64,000 nt of DNA from Kosakonia sp. H02. Its GTDB lineage: Bacteria; Pseudomonadota; Gammaproteobacteria; Enterobacterales; Enterobacteriaceae. Positions 50,496 through 59,558 of the stretch are shown here, piece by piece. The first letter of the stretch is position 1. The number at the start of each line of letters is the position of its first letter. The notes under the pieces were generated by a model, which worked only from the letters and a program-made list of their open reading frames with translations, was not told the DNA's origin and did no database searches. A program made the translations under genes and the position numbers. The stretch is taken from NCBI GenBank assembly GCA_030704225.1, contig CP131915.1:3038001-3102000 (forward strand), given 5' to 3'.

Positions 50496-53111
50496 ATGGA
50501 TGATGTAATAACCGCCACGATTGTTGATGTACAACACAGTGAATTTACCTTGCAGCTCGAAACGGAGGCGCGGTGTGATTCTCTGAATTCATTATTAGGC
50601 CAGACCCTATCTTTATATGGAAAGCACCTTCGTTTACCCGCAACGAAAGTTTTACGTAAAGAACGCCATCAGGGCGGTGGCTGGCTAGTGACATTAACCT
50701 GTCGCTCTGCCCAGGAAAATAAAGAGTGCTACTGGCAATTGAAACTTTGCCAGCCGCCAAAAGAAACGCCGCGCCTTACACCTGCTTTGCCCAGACGTCA
50801 TTTCTATTCATGGAGTGAAGGCGATAGACAAAAAAGATTGGCATATCTGCGAAAGCATACCGGACATCATCTGGAGCAGCTTGCCAATACCCGTTTGCAG
50901 GCGGAAAAACTCACCAAAAATCTGGAAGGATTTATTGGTTCCGTAGAAATTCCTGTAGGCATCGCCGGGCCGCTGCTTATCAACGGACAATATGCCAGAG
51001 AAACATTTTACGCGCCGATGGCGACCAGCGAAGGTGCGCTGGTTGCCTCTGTGTCCCGCGGTGCCAGCGCGATTACACAGAGTGGCGGTGCCACTGCGCA
51101 GGTCATCGGTCAGAGAATGATGCGGGTGCCGCGTTTTGAATTCCGCTCCGTGCTTGACTGCCGCGCTTTTTGCGCGTGGGCAGAGGACTATTTTGCGGAA
51201 ATCAGTACCGTCGTAAGCCTTCACTCCCGCTTTGCGCGCCTTACGCAACTTAGCCCCCGCGTTATCGGTAATGCCGTCCATTTAGCGTTTATTTATCACA
51301 CAGCAGATGCGGCCGGGCAAAATATGACCACCACCTGCACCTGGCAGGCCTGCCAGTGGATGCTGGCGCATCTTCCGGCATCGCTCGCACCGCAGCGGTA
51401 CATTCTGGAAAGCAATCTCTCCAGTGATAAAAAAACCTCCTGGGGGAGCTTTGCACAGGGCCGGGGAACGCAGGTCATTGCGGAAGCCACGCTTACGGAA
51501 GAGGCGTGCCGGTCACAATTACGGATCGCGCCAGCACAACTGGTCGAGGCTTTTCATGGCTTTTGTGAAGGCTCCGTTGCGGTGGGCATGACCGGCCTGA
51601 ACATCAACACCGCCAATGCCATTGCGGCGATGTTCACCGCACTTGGCCAGGACATTGCCTGTAGCCATGAGTCTTCGCTTTCACAGCTACAGATGCGCCT
51701 GACCCCCGAAGGCGGTGTCTATTGCAGTATCACGCTGCCCGCGTTGGTCATCGGCACGGTTGGCGGGGGGACAGCACTTCCAGACCAGGCGGAATGCTTG
51801 GCAATGCTTGGTTGCCAGGGGACAAATGGCAGCCAGAGGCTGGCGGAAATTATTGCGGCTTTTTGCCTGGCGCTGGACATTTCAACGCTCAGTGCGCTCG
51901 CCAGCGATGAATTTGCGAAATCCCATGAAACGCTTGGCCGTCAGCGCGGAAAAGGGCATACCGGCAAAGGCATCAGCGATCCGTTGATCCACTGCTTTCG
52001 CCACGCAAGTTATACCCCGGCCTGGGGTTCCCGTCCCCCTGTCGATATTCATCCGGCACGCTGGCAGGGCAACCAGAACAGCATCCTGACCACATTAAGT
52101 CATCATGAGGAGATGTTGCCCGTCGGGATTTTTGCCTATCGTCTGCAACGCGATGAGGGCTCCATCGTTGACGCTGTCTTAAAACATAAACCGCAAAACC
52201 ACGCTATTGCGAACCTGCTGCACTCCCTTGCCGCCGGGTGTACACAGAGCATTGCCGAACAACTGGCTCGTTGGCTTCCCCACAGCGAATTCTGTCATGC
52301 GCGGGAAAGAGAGATGGCGATCATTGCGCAAACAGATCCTGCTTTCACCCGGCATGCGCCGACGCTGTATGGCACCTACGAAGACGGTAAGCACAGCGTC
52401 ATTATTGAGGAGTTACTTCACCATGAGCTGATGCTGAACAGCATTTCCAGCGGTGCTCGCTGGCAGCCTGAACACATCAATGCTGCCCTGCAAGGCATCG
52501 CCCATATTCATGCGCTGTGGTACCGCCAGCAGGATGACCTGCAAAAACGTTTTCAGCACATTGTAATTCCCGATGAACAGCAGATCGCCGAGATGGCTCC
52601 GCTTTGGCAAGAGATCGCCGAATTTAGCCACCGCACCAATCCGCAACTCTTCACCACCGAGTTGTTGCATCACTGGCTGACATGTGCAGAAACCAGTGCC
52701 GCCGCCTGGCGTGAACTGGAATCCATGCCACGCACGCTGGTTCATAACGATTTTAATATCCGCAATATCGCGTTACGCCAGGAGAGCCTGCGGCTGTGCT
52801 GCTGGGACTGGGAACTCGCGACATTGCACGTTCCGCAGCGCGATCTCGCCGAACTGTTAACCAGCACCCTGACGGAAAACACCACGCAACAAGAGGTTTC
52901 AGGACATGTGGAATACCACCGCCAACAGCTGGAGAACCTGCTCGGTTCGCCAGTTGATGCCGGGGAGTGGTATCGCGGTTATTGCCTGGCGCTGCGCGAT
53001 TTTGGCATGAGAAGACTGTCGTTTTACTTAATGCTCCAGCATGTGAAACCGCAACCGTGGTTCCCTGCCATCCTGAAAACATGGGCGCGGCTGGTCGCGC
53101 TATCTCAATAA
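50496..53111 (+). CDS. HMG-CoA-reductase domain fused to an APH-type phosphotransferase domain
   Basis: An 871-residue fusion protein. Residues about 110-500 form a class-I-like HMG-CoA reductase: GSVEIPVGIAGPL (148-160), catalytic Glu179 in ATSEGALVASVSRG, Lys312 in SSDKK, Asp386 in LGQD, His477 in KSHE, and GTVGGGT (420-426). The catalytic set looks complete. Residues about 530-870 resemble an aminoglycoside/choline-kinase-type domain with LVHNDFNIRN (His750, Asp752, Asn757) and CWDWE (Asp771). The first 100 residues are unassigned. A two-step reduction then phosphorylation of the resulting alcohol is inferred. Whether HMG-CoA is the substrate is unknown. Confidence 0.88.
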   Translation: MDDVITATIVDVQHSEFTLQLETEARCDSLNSLLGQTLSLYGKHLRLPATKVLRKERHQGGGWLVTLTCRSAQENKECYWQLKLCQPPKETPRLTPALPRRHFYSWSEGDRQKRLAYLRKHTGHHLEQLANTRLQAEKLTKNLEGFIGSVEIPVGIAGPLLINGQYARETFYAPMATSEGALVASVSRGASAITQSGGATAQVIGQRMMRVPRFEFRSVLDCRAFCAWAEDYFAEISTVVSLHSRFARLTQLSPRVIGNAVHLAFIYHTADAAGQNMTTTCTWQACQWMLAHLPASLAPQRYILESNLSSDKKTSWGSFAQGRGTQVIAEATLTEEACRSQLRIAPAQLVEAFHGFCEGSVAVGMTGLNINTANAIAAMFTALGQDIACSHESSLSQLQMRLTPEGGVYCSITLPALVIGTVGGGTALPDQAECLAMLGCQGTNGSQRLAEIIAAFCLALDISTLSALASDEFAKSHETLGRQRGKGHTGKGISDPLIHCFRHASYTPAWGSRPPVDIHPARWQGNQNSILTTLSHHEEMLPVGIFAYRLQRDEGSIVDAVLKHKPQNHAIANLLHSLAAGCTQSIAEQLARWLPHSEFCHAREREMAIIAQTDPAFTRHAPTLYGTYEDGKHSVIIEELLHHELMLNSISSGARWQPEHINAALQGIAHIHALWYRQQDDLQKRFQHIVIPDEQQIAEMAPLWQEIAEFSHRTNPQLFTTELLHHWLTCAETSAAAWRELESMPRTLVHNDFNIRNIALRQESLRLCCWDWELATLHVPQRDLAELLTSTLTENTTQQEVSGHVEYHRQQLENLLGSPVDAGEWYRGYCLALRDFGMRRLSFYLMLQHVKPQPWFPAILKTWARLVALSQ

Positions 53112-53134
53112 AGACGTAAGTAAAAGGAGTTACT

Positions 53135-55825
53135 GTGAAATATCTTTTTTCTGCCGCAGAGGCGGTTGCTCTCGATGACAGCCAGTTGGGTGGCAAAGCA
53201 GCCAACTTATTATGGCTAACGGCACATGCTTATCCTGTCCCTGGCTGGTGGGTGGTTCCCGCCAGCGCCATGGAGGAGATGCTGCGAGGCGACGAAACGG
53301 CGTCGCAACTGATCTCACAATTATCAACCACGATAACGGAGCCACAAATCGAGGCGATTGCCGGGAAAATCCGCGCGCGCATCGCGGAGCTTACGCTGCC
53401 TGATGCGTTGATGACAGCGCTGGCATCGCTCGATGGAGAACTCTTCTGGGCAGTGCGATCGTCATGTAGCGATGAAGATGCGGCTCAGGCCTCTTTCGCC
53501 GGGCAAATGGACAGCTTCCTGTTCCAGCGTGGTGTTGAACAACTGGCCGATGCTGTCCGGCGGGTGATGGTTTCCGCGTGGAGTCCCCGTGCAGTGGTGT
53601 ATCGCCTGCAAAAAGGCCTGTCGTTACACGCGGTTCGCTGTTCGGTCATTGTTCAGGAGATGGTGAAAGGCCAGACCTCCGGCGTGATGTTTACCGCGCA
53701 TCCGGTGACCGGCTCACGCCAGACGATGCTGATTTCAGCAGCGTGGGGCACCGGCGAAGGCGTCGTGTCGGGCCAGTGCAGCACGGATGAATTCACCGTG
53801 CCGCTGCATGGCGACCAAATTACTCAGACGCTTAGCTCAAAAACGACCGCCGTGGTCTTTGATCATCATCGCGGGCAGGGCACAACGGAAATCACACTTG
53901 ATGAAGGTAAGGCGGACGTCGCGTCACTCACGGCGCAGCAAATTCTGGCACTGCGCGAGATAGGGGCGGGCATCGCAAAACAGCTTCGCGCCCCGCAGGA
54001 TATCGAATGGACCCTCAAAGATAACCACATCTATCTTCTGCAAACGCGTCCAATAACGCATCTGCCAAAAGACCCTGGCTGCGTACGCGATACGCTGATT
54101 TGCGACAATGCCAACATTCAGGAGTCCTATTGCGGCATTACCACGCCGCTAACGTTCTCTTTCGCCCGCGCCGCTTATGCGACCGTTTATGAACAGACAT
54201 TGCGGCTGGTTGGCTGCCCTGCGAAAGAGAGTGATGCGCGCAAACCTATCACCGACAATATGCTCAGCCTTGTTCGCGGGCGGGTTTATTACAACATTCA
54301 GAACTGGTATCGCGCGCTATTACTCCTGCCGCTGTTCAATATGAACAAAAGCGATATGGAAGCCATGATGGGGCTGGAGGAACCCGTTGATATTGTTGAG
54401 GACAAAAAGCTTTCCCGGCGCGAAAAGTTAGTGGCGCTGCCCGCGATGCTGAATATGACCGTGCGCCTCTCTTATGCGCAACTTACGCTGGAGCCGAGGA
54501 TCCGTGCTTTTCTGCAACAGTATGAAACGGCGCAGGCCTACATTGATCGCGATAACCTGCATACTTTATCGCCCGGCGAACTTATCGAACGACTGAAATA
54601 CCTTGATGAGCATCTTTTGACTCGCTGGACTGCGCCGATCATCAATGACTTTTACGTGGCGCGTTACAACGGCAAGGTGCAGCGCGTGCTGCAAGCGCTG
54701 TGGCCGGAAGATAGCGCGCGCATCAGCGGTGATCTACTGGCCGACGATGGCAATCTCATCAGCACCGAGCCGACCAAAAAACTGCTGGCGATGAGCATGT
54801 ACGTGCGCCAGCATCCCTCTCTTGCCGCGATGATCCTTAACGATCAAGGTGCGCATCTGCTTCCTCGCATCAGGCAGCTCGATCCGCGCTTTTATCAGCA
54901 GTGTATTGACTACATTGAGCATTATGGCGATCGCACAATGGGTGAGCTTAAGCTTGAAACCCTCACTCTCCGACAAGATCCCAGCTTTCTGTTTACCGTG
55001 CTGCGTAATTACCTGAACACGGACATATTGCCGGTAAATCAGACGGGCAAGTTAAAAGCCGAAGCCGAAGAACAGGTCTTTGAGCGCCTGCTTCAGTTAC
55101 GCGGTAAATCCGCGCTCGCACGGTTTAAACATCACCTCAGTAAACTGCGCAGGGCAATTCGTAACCGTGAAACGATGCGCTTTACCCGCACCAAAATGTT
55201 TGCCCTTTATCGCGATATCTATCTACAACTCGGGCAGCAGTTCGCGCTGGAGGGCGTGATTGCGCAGGCACGGGATATTTTCTGGCTGACACGTGAAGAA
55301 ATTTACCAGGGTAAAGAGGGCACGGCGGTACAAACGGGCTTAGGCTCACTCATTGAGCAGCGGCGCGCCGAATATGACCGCTATCAGAAGCAGGATGAAC
55401 CGGCGAACCGCTTTTCCCTCACCCAAACCCTGTATCAACAGCAGACGCTGCACGCTCCCGCGCGCCAGGACGCAGTGGCGGACAGTACGGATCTGCGCGG
55501 CACCGGGTGCTATCCCGGCCTTGTGCAAGCGCCGGTCAGCCTGGTCTTTACCCCGGAAAATGCGACCAGTCTCGCCGGGACAATACTCTGTACCGTGCGC
55601 ACGGATCCCGGCTGGGCACCCCTGTTCCCCGGTCTGAGCGGGCTTATTGTCGAACGCGGTTCGATGTTGTCGCACTCTGCGATTGTTGCAAGAGAGATGG
55701 GGATCCCGGCGATCGTCGGCGTACCGGGCATTACCGGTCTGCTTCAGGATGGTGAAACAGTGAGTATGGACGGTGGCAGCGGGCTGATCGTGCGCTGTGA
55801 TCAACCGGCGGAGAAGCGCGTATGA
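53135..55825 (+). CDS. PEP-synthase / rifampicin-phosphotransferase-like dikinase
   Basis: 896 residues, starting at GTG after AAAGGAG. The N-terminal PPDK-type ATP-grasp domain (about 10-320) shows GGKAANLLWL, VRSSCSDEDAAQASFAGQMD and VIVQEMVKGQTSGVMFTAHP. The middle (about 330-780) is a variable substrate domain. The swivelling phosphohistidine domain ends with GSMLSHSAIVAREMGIPAIV (His847) and MDGGSG. This is the architecture of rifampicin phosphotransferase, which splits ATP to AMP plus Pi and phosphorylates a hydroxyl. No PEP-binding domain is evident. It may phosphorylate a pathway alcohol or serve resistance. Confidence 0.85.
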   Translation: MKYLFSAAEAVALDDSQLGGKAANLLWLTAHAYPVPGWWVVPASAMEEMLRGDETASQLISQLSTTITEPQIEAIAGKIRARIAELTLPDALMTALASLDGELFWAVRSSCSDEDAAQASFAGQMDSFLFQRGVEQLADAVRRVMVSAWSPRAVVYRLQKGLSLHAVRCSVIVQEMVKGQTSGVMFTAHPVTGSRQTMLISAAWGTGEGVVSGQCSTDEFTVPLHGDQITQTLSSKTTAVVFDHHRGQGTTEITLDEGKADVASLTAQQILALREIGAGIAKQLRAPQDIEWTLKDNHIYLLQTRPITHLPKDPGCVRDTLICDNANIQESYCGITTPLTFSFARAAYATVYEQTLRLVGCPAKESDARKPITDNMLSLVRGRVYYNIQNWYRALLLLPLFNMNKSDMEAMMGLEEPVDIVEDKKLSRREKLVALPAMLNMTVRLSYAQLTLEPRIRAFLQQYETAQAYIDRDNLHTLSPGELIERLKYLDEHLLTRWTAPIINDFYVARYNGKVQRVLQALWPEDSARISGDLLADDGNLISTEPTKKLLAMSMYVRQHPSLAAMILNDQGAHLLPRIRQLDPRFYQQCIDYIEHYGDRTMGELKLETLTLRQDPSFLFTVLRNYLNTDILPVNQTGKLKAEAEEQVFERLLQLRGKSALARFKHHLSKLRRAIRNRETMRFTRTKMFALYRDIYLQLGQQFALEGVIAQARDIFWLTREEIYQGKEGTAVQTGLGSLIEQRRAEYDRYQKQDEPANRFSLTQTLYQQQTLHAPARQDAVADSTDLRGTGCYPGLVQAPVSLVFTPENATSLAGTILCTVRTDPGWAPLFPGLSGLIVERGSMLSHSAIVAREMGIPAIVGVPGITGLLQDGETVSMDGGSGLIVRCDQPAEKRV

Positions 55826-56877
55826 CGCAGCCTCTCATTGAGCGGGAATGGCTGCCGGGGGATTCGCTTGACGATGAATTTCTGGCTATCCCGCGGCAGG
55901 TTTATGCCGACGATCCCTGGTGGCCCGGTGAAGATAGCGATGCGCTGGCGCGACAGTTTAGCGATGCCAATCCGTTTATGCAGCAAGGAAAAGTTTGGAT
56001 CGGATATATTGCTGACGAAGCGCGTTTAGCTGGATTCTCGTCAAAGTCTGCCACCGGCGAAACGGTGGTGAACTTTGGGTTCTGGGAAACCATTAATGCG
56101 CTCGCGCCCAATCAACGTCTGTTCGCCGGGTTGGCGCGCTGGGCGAAAGAGCAGGGCGCGACGCGCCTTGCTGGTCCCATCAACTTTTGCACGCTGGGTA
56201 AGTTTCGCCTGCGGCTGGATACGCCCTCTTGCCCGCCCTTTTCCGGGGAACCTTATAACCCACCGTGGTATCAGGCGCTGTTAAAAAAAATGGGCTTTCT
56301 GGCCCAGGCGAAGTACTTCTCTTTGTTTGACGATGCTGAGGTGATGCGCAAGCTCCCGCTGCCCGATACGAGCACTGGGCGCTGGAAAAACGGCGACATT
56401 ACAATAAAGCCGCTGACGGCTGAGTTGTGGGATAAACATCAGGATGCACTTTACCTGGTTATCACCCAAAACTTTGCCAAAAACGTCGGCTGGACGGCCT
56501 GTAACCGGGCGCTCTTCGACTGGCATTTTAATGCACGCACCATCCAACCTTATTGCGACTCTCCAGGTTCCTGCCTTGCCTTCGGTCCGCAGGGCGAGGT
56601 TGCCGGCTTGCTGTTCAACCTCGTCGATCCGCTTAACCAGAGGGGATTGTTTAAAACCATCATGATTGCCCCTCGCTATCGTCGGTCGCTGCTTTACGCC
56701 ACGTTAGTGCGGCGCTTTCTGTTCGGCTTCGGTAGCGAGTATTCACACCTCGGTGTGACGCTACTTAACTGGCGCGGGCCGACGACGGCTACCGCGCTGC
56801 GAAGCTGCTGTAGCCCCAATAGAATTTTTCACGATTACGCACTTTTTCACCGGGAGATAGCGCATGAATTTTTGTGA
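55822..56877 (+). CDS. YghO/GNAT-like protein of the cluster
   Basis: A 351-residue soluble protein; the start overlaps the dikinase stop as ATGA. The segment LAGPINF at about 113-119, followed by EPYNPPWYQALLKKMGFL, resembles the YghO-type N-acyltransferase-fold family. A second GNAT-like portion ends in RGLFKTIMIAPRYRRSLLYA, a possible acetyl-CoA loop. The reaction is unknown. N-acylation or chaperone-like roles are possible. Overlap of 14 bases with the next gene. Confidence 0.65.
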   Translation: MTQPLIEREWLPGDSLDDEFLAIPRQVYADDPWWPGEDSDALARQFSDANPFMQQGKVWIGYIADEARLAGFSSKSATGETVVNFGFWETINALAPNQRLFAGLARWAKEQGATRLAGPINFCTLGKFRLRLDTPSCPPFSGEPYNPPWYQALLKKMGFLAQAKYFSLFDDAEVMRKLPLPDTSTGRWKNGDITIKPLTAELWDKHQDALYLVITQNFAKNVGWTACNRALFDWHFNARTIQPYCDSPGSCLAFGPQGEVAGLLFNLVDPLNQRGLFKTIMIAPRYRRSLLYATLVRRFLFGFGSEYSHLGVTLLNWRGPTTATALRSCCSPNRIFHDYALFHREIAHEFL

Positions 56878-58441
56878 ATGTCTGTTCGTGCATCAACAGC
56901 GCACCCCTGATTTGCCTGCGCTTCGCTATACCCGCCCTGATGGTGAGCTGGCAGCGATAAGCTACGCGCAGCTCTTTTCCCGGGCTGGCGTTTATCAACG
57001 CTGGATGGAGAATGCCGGGCTGAAAGCCGGGGATCGCGTACTGTTACTGATGAAGCCTGACGTTGATTTTTACGTGATGTTCTACGCCATGCTCGGATCG
57101 GGAATTGTCCCGGTATTGGTTGAAAGCTCGATGCCTGCCAGACAACTGCGTAGCTGCCTGAGACAGGCACGTCTTAACGCAATGTTAGTTTCGCAGGGCA
57201 TCGGCACAAAATGGTTTTTGCTGCCGGAGTTATGGTTTATCCGCCGCTTCACGTTCGACAACAAAAGGCGCTTTATGGCCCATTTGCCGGATTTTTTGTG
57301 CAAGGAGACCGCTACATTTCATAGTGTTCCCGTTGATGATGATGCAGCAGCATTGATTACATTTACCTCGGGTTCAACGGGGCTGCCCAAAGGTGTGCGG
57401 CGCTCCCATCGCTCGTTACTGGCGCAAAGCCACGCGTTTAGCCACTTTTTCCCCCAGACTGGCCAGCACGATATCAGCACATTTCCGGTACTGGCGCTGT
57501 TCAGCCATTTTCACGCAGGTTGCAGTTACCCCGGCCTGGGATTCGACACAGACGGCACCATCCCCGCACAGAGGATTGCGCAACAGATTCACCATCATGC
57601 CATTACCCGCTTGAGCGTCTCGCCCGCATGGATGACCCAGTTACTGAATTATGCCCGTGAGCAGCAGGCTATTTTCCCCTCGGTTAAGCATCTGATTATT
57701 GGCGGCGCGCCCGTTAACAAAGCCTTGCTGCTGGCCTGCCTGCGCCATTTTCCGCTGGCGAAATGCGGTGTGGTGTATGGCGCAACGGAAGCAGATCCGA
57801 TCAGTTACATCGATATGGCGGAGTTGCTCAACGAGTGGGATAAGCAGCCGGGTTACCTCGTCGGTACGCCTGGCGACAACATGGAAATCATCATTCGCCG
57901 CCTGCCGTGCGCTTCTCCACAGGAGATGGTGCCTGAGCGAACAGAGGTGGAAGGAGAAATTTTGGTGAGTGGGCCGCAGGTGCTGGCGGGTTATCTCGAC
58001 AATCCATTTGCCGAGCATCAAAACAAGATCCGGGATAGCGAAGGTCGGATATGGCACTGCACAGGCGATAGCGGCTTTCTGGATGCACAACAGCGCATCT
58101 GGCTGACGGGCAGAATAAAAGATCAACTGCAAACCCGCTCCGGTTTGTCGGTCTCGCCCTTTACCGTCGAAAAGCATCTCAATGGCTTACCGGGGATCGA
58201 CATAAGCGCAGTGGTGCAAGGCGCGCAGGGCGAAATCGGCGTCGTGCTGCAAAGTGCAGAGTGTTGTCGTGTTGCGGCTCCATTACTGGAAAAAATATTC
58301 CCGGATGAGCCGGTCAGCTTTTATGTGCTGAGTACGTTTCCTGTAGATGCGCGCCATCACAGCCGCGTCGATCGTGCGTTTCTGCGCCAGAAAGTAAAGC
58401 TGGGCAAACTTAAGCCCATTATGCTGGGGGAACCATTATGA
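56864..58441 (+). CDS. AMP-forming acyl ligase with OleC-like C-terminus
   Basis: A 525-residue ANL enzyme. P-loop ITFTSGSTGLPKGVRRSH (about 165-182), VVYGATEADPIS (A5) and WHCTGDSGFLDAQQRIWLTGR (A7/A8) are clear. The C-terminal A10 motif, usually PxTxxGKxxR, reads FPVDARHHSRVDRAFLR. The lysine is replaced by Arg, and the wording is like the PVDxRH motif of OleC beta-lactone synthetases as I recall them. It may activate a fatty or beta-hydroxy acid for the HMGR or NRPS. It follows in tight overlap with its neighbours. Confidence 0.85.
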   Translation: MNFCECLFVHQQRTPDLPALRYTRPDGELAAISYAQLFSRAGVYQRWMENAGLKAGDRVLLLMKPDVDFYVMFYAMLGSGIVPVLVESSMPARQLRSCLRQARLNAMLVSQGIGTKWFLLPELWFIRRFTFDNKRRFMAHLPDFLCKETATFHSVPVDDDAAALITFTSGSTGLPKGVRRSHRSLLAQSHAFSHFFPQTGQHDISTFPVLALFSHFHAGCSYPGLGFDTDGTIPAQRIAQQIHHHAITRLSVSPAWMTQLLNYAREQQAIFPSVKHLIIGGAPVNKALLLACLRHFPLAKCGVVYGATEADPISYIDMAELLNEWDKQPGYLVGTPGDNMEIIIRRLPCASPQEMVPERTEVEGEILVSGPQVLAGYLDNPFAEHQNKIRDSEGRIWHCTGDSGFLDAQQRIWLTGRIKDQLQTRSGLSVSPFTVEKHLNGLPGIDISAVVQGAQGEIGVVLQSAECCRVAAPLLEKIFPDEPVSFYVLSTFPVDARHHSRVDRAFLRQKVKLGKLKPIMLGEPL

Positions 58442-59055
58442 GATACCCGTTTATTATTCGTCTTGCACCGCCTGATTACATCACGCTGACAGGCATGGTT
58501 ATTGCGTTATGCGCGCTTTACGCCGCGCTAGTCGGGCACAGTTGGCTTAGCCTTAGCCTGCTTTATATGGCGATGCTGGCGGATGCGCTGGATGGTAAAC
58601 TTGCGCGCTTTTTGGGGATCAGTCGGCCATTTGGTCGCTATCTGGATGGATTTTGTGATGTGCTTATTTACCTCGTTACGCCCGCGCTGCTGTTTTATCT
58701 CAACGGCTTTGATGGGCGTTGGTCGCTATTTAACGCACTGATGGTTATTTGCGGCTGTCTGCGCCTTTCTCATTTCAATGAGTCTGGCAATATCACCCAC
58801 AATGACACACTGGCCTATCGGGGGATGCCGGTCTTCTGGAGCGTGTTTATCCTCAGTGGTTGGAAGCTTTTGCAACTGCTTCTTCCAACCGCGTTCAGTG
58901 CAATGTTGCTGGGTCTGACACTGCTCATCTTTAGCGTGGCAATGGTTATTGACCGGCCGTTTTTCAAGTTCTCCTCGCTCACGACCATCGTTTTACTGTG
59001 CCTTGGGGGCACGATGCTGTTTGGCCTGCTGCACCTCGGAGGCGTAGATGGGTAG
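58438..59055 (+). CDS. CDP-alcohol phosphatidyltransferase family protein
   Basis: A 205-residue membrane protein with about six TM helices. The catalytic signature DGX2ARX8GX3DX3D is complete: LDGKLARFLGISRPFGRYLD followed by GFCD. Such enzymes exchange CMP of a CDP-alcohol for glycerol 3-phosphate, serine, inositol phosphate or another polar alcohol. It overlaps the ligase gene (ATGA) and the CarS-like gene (eight bases). The chromosomal pgsA and pssA are elsewhere, so this is an extra, dedicated enzyme. Acceptor unknown. Confidence 0.88.
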   Translation: MRYPFIIRLAPPDYITLTGMVIALCALYAALVGHSWLSLSLLYMAMLADALDGKLARFLGISRPFGRYLDGFCDVLIYLVTPALLFYLNGFDGRWSLFNALMVICGCLRLSHFNESGNITHNDTLAYRGMPVFWSVFILSGWKLLQLLLPTAFSAMLLGLTLLIFSVAMVIDRPFFKFSSLTTIVLLCLGGTMLFGLLHLGGVDG

Positions 59056-59557
59056 TTCTCTGTTCGCGCTGTGGTTACTCTTGCTGCCCGTGTTTATTGC
59101 GGGCTGTTTTCATATGCTGGTAGTTAGCCGGGGCTGGCTGCCCTGGCTGGCGGTTCCGCTCAGTACGCGTCTGTTTGGCGGCAATAAAACCTGGCGCGGG
59201 TTTGCCGTCGTTCCGCTGGTAAGCGCGCTGGTCGCCCCGCTGTGCCTGGGCGGGGAGATTAAAAACGCCTTGTTATTGGGGGTGGTGACCGGCCTTGGGT
59301 ATATGCTTGGCGAACTGCCCAATTCAATGTTGAAACGTTGGTTGAAGATCTCGCCGGGTCAGTTACCTCCGCGCCACCGGGGCGTGTTTATCTTTCTCGA
59401 CCAGGCCGATTCAGCCCTGGGTGTGGCGCTGGGCTGTATGTGGTTGCTGGCACTGGATCTGGTGCAGACATTGACACTCATGGCGCTGTTTATCGTCAGC
59501 GTACCGGTGATCAAAAATGTGCTTTACGTGTGCTCATTAAAAGAGAGCCGCTTTTAA
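59048..59557 (+). CDS. CarS/CdsA-like CTP:phosphoalcohol cytidylyltransferase
   Basis: A 169-residue protein with four or five TM segments. Two motifs recall archaeal CDP-archaeol synthase: FGGNKTWRGF (compare GDGKTWRG) and FIFLDQADSALG (compare LDQLDxxLG). The family makes a CDP-activated lipid from CTP and a phosphorylated lipid alcohol, the substrate of a CDP-alcohol transferase, here the adjacent gene. Last gene of the operon; its stop is one base from that of the convergent PPTase gene. Confidence 0.78.
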   Translation: MGSSLFALWLLLLPVFIAGCFHMLVVSRGWLPWLAVPLSTRLFGGNKTWRGFAVVPLVSALVAPLCLGGEIKNALLLGVVTGLGYMLGELPNSMLKRWLKISPGQLPPRHRGVFIFLDQADSALGVALGCMWLLALDLVQTLTLMALFIVSVPVIKNVLYVCSLKESRF

Positions 59558-59558
59558 A

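Noticed and set aside
50496..53111. Evidence for a complete mevalonate pathway
   Set aside because: No HMG-CoA synthase, phosphomevalonate kinase, mevalonate-diphosphate decarboxylase or IPP isomerase gene is visible; only the HMGR-like domain is.
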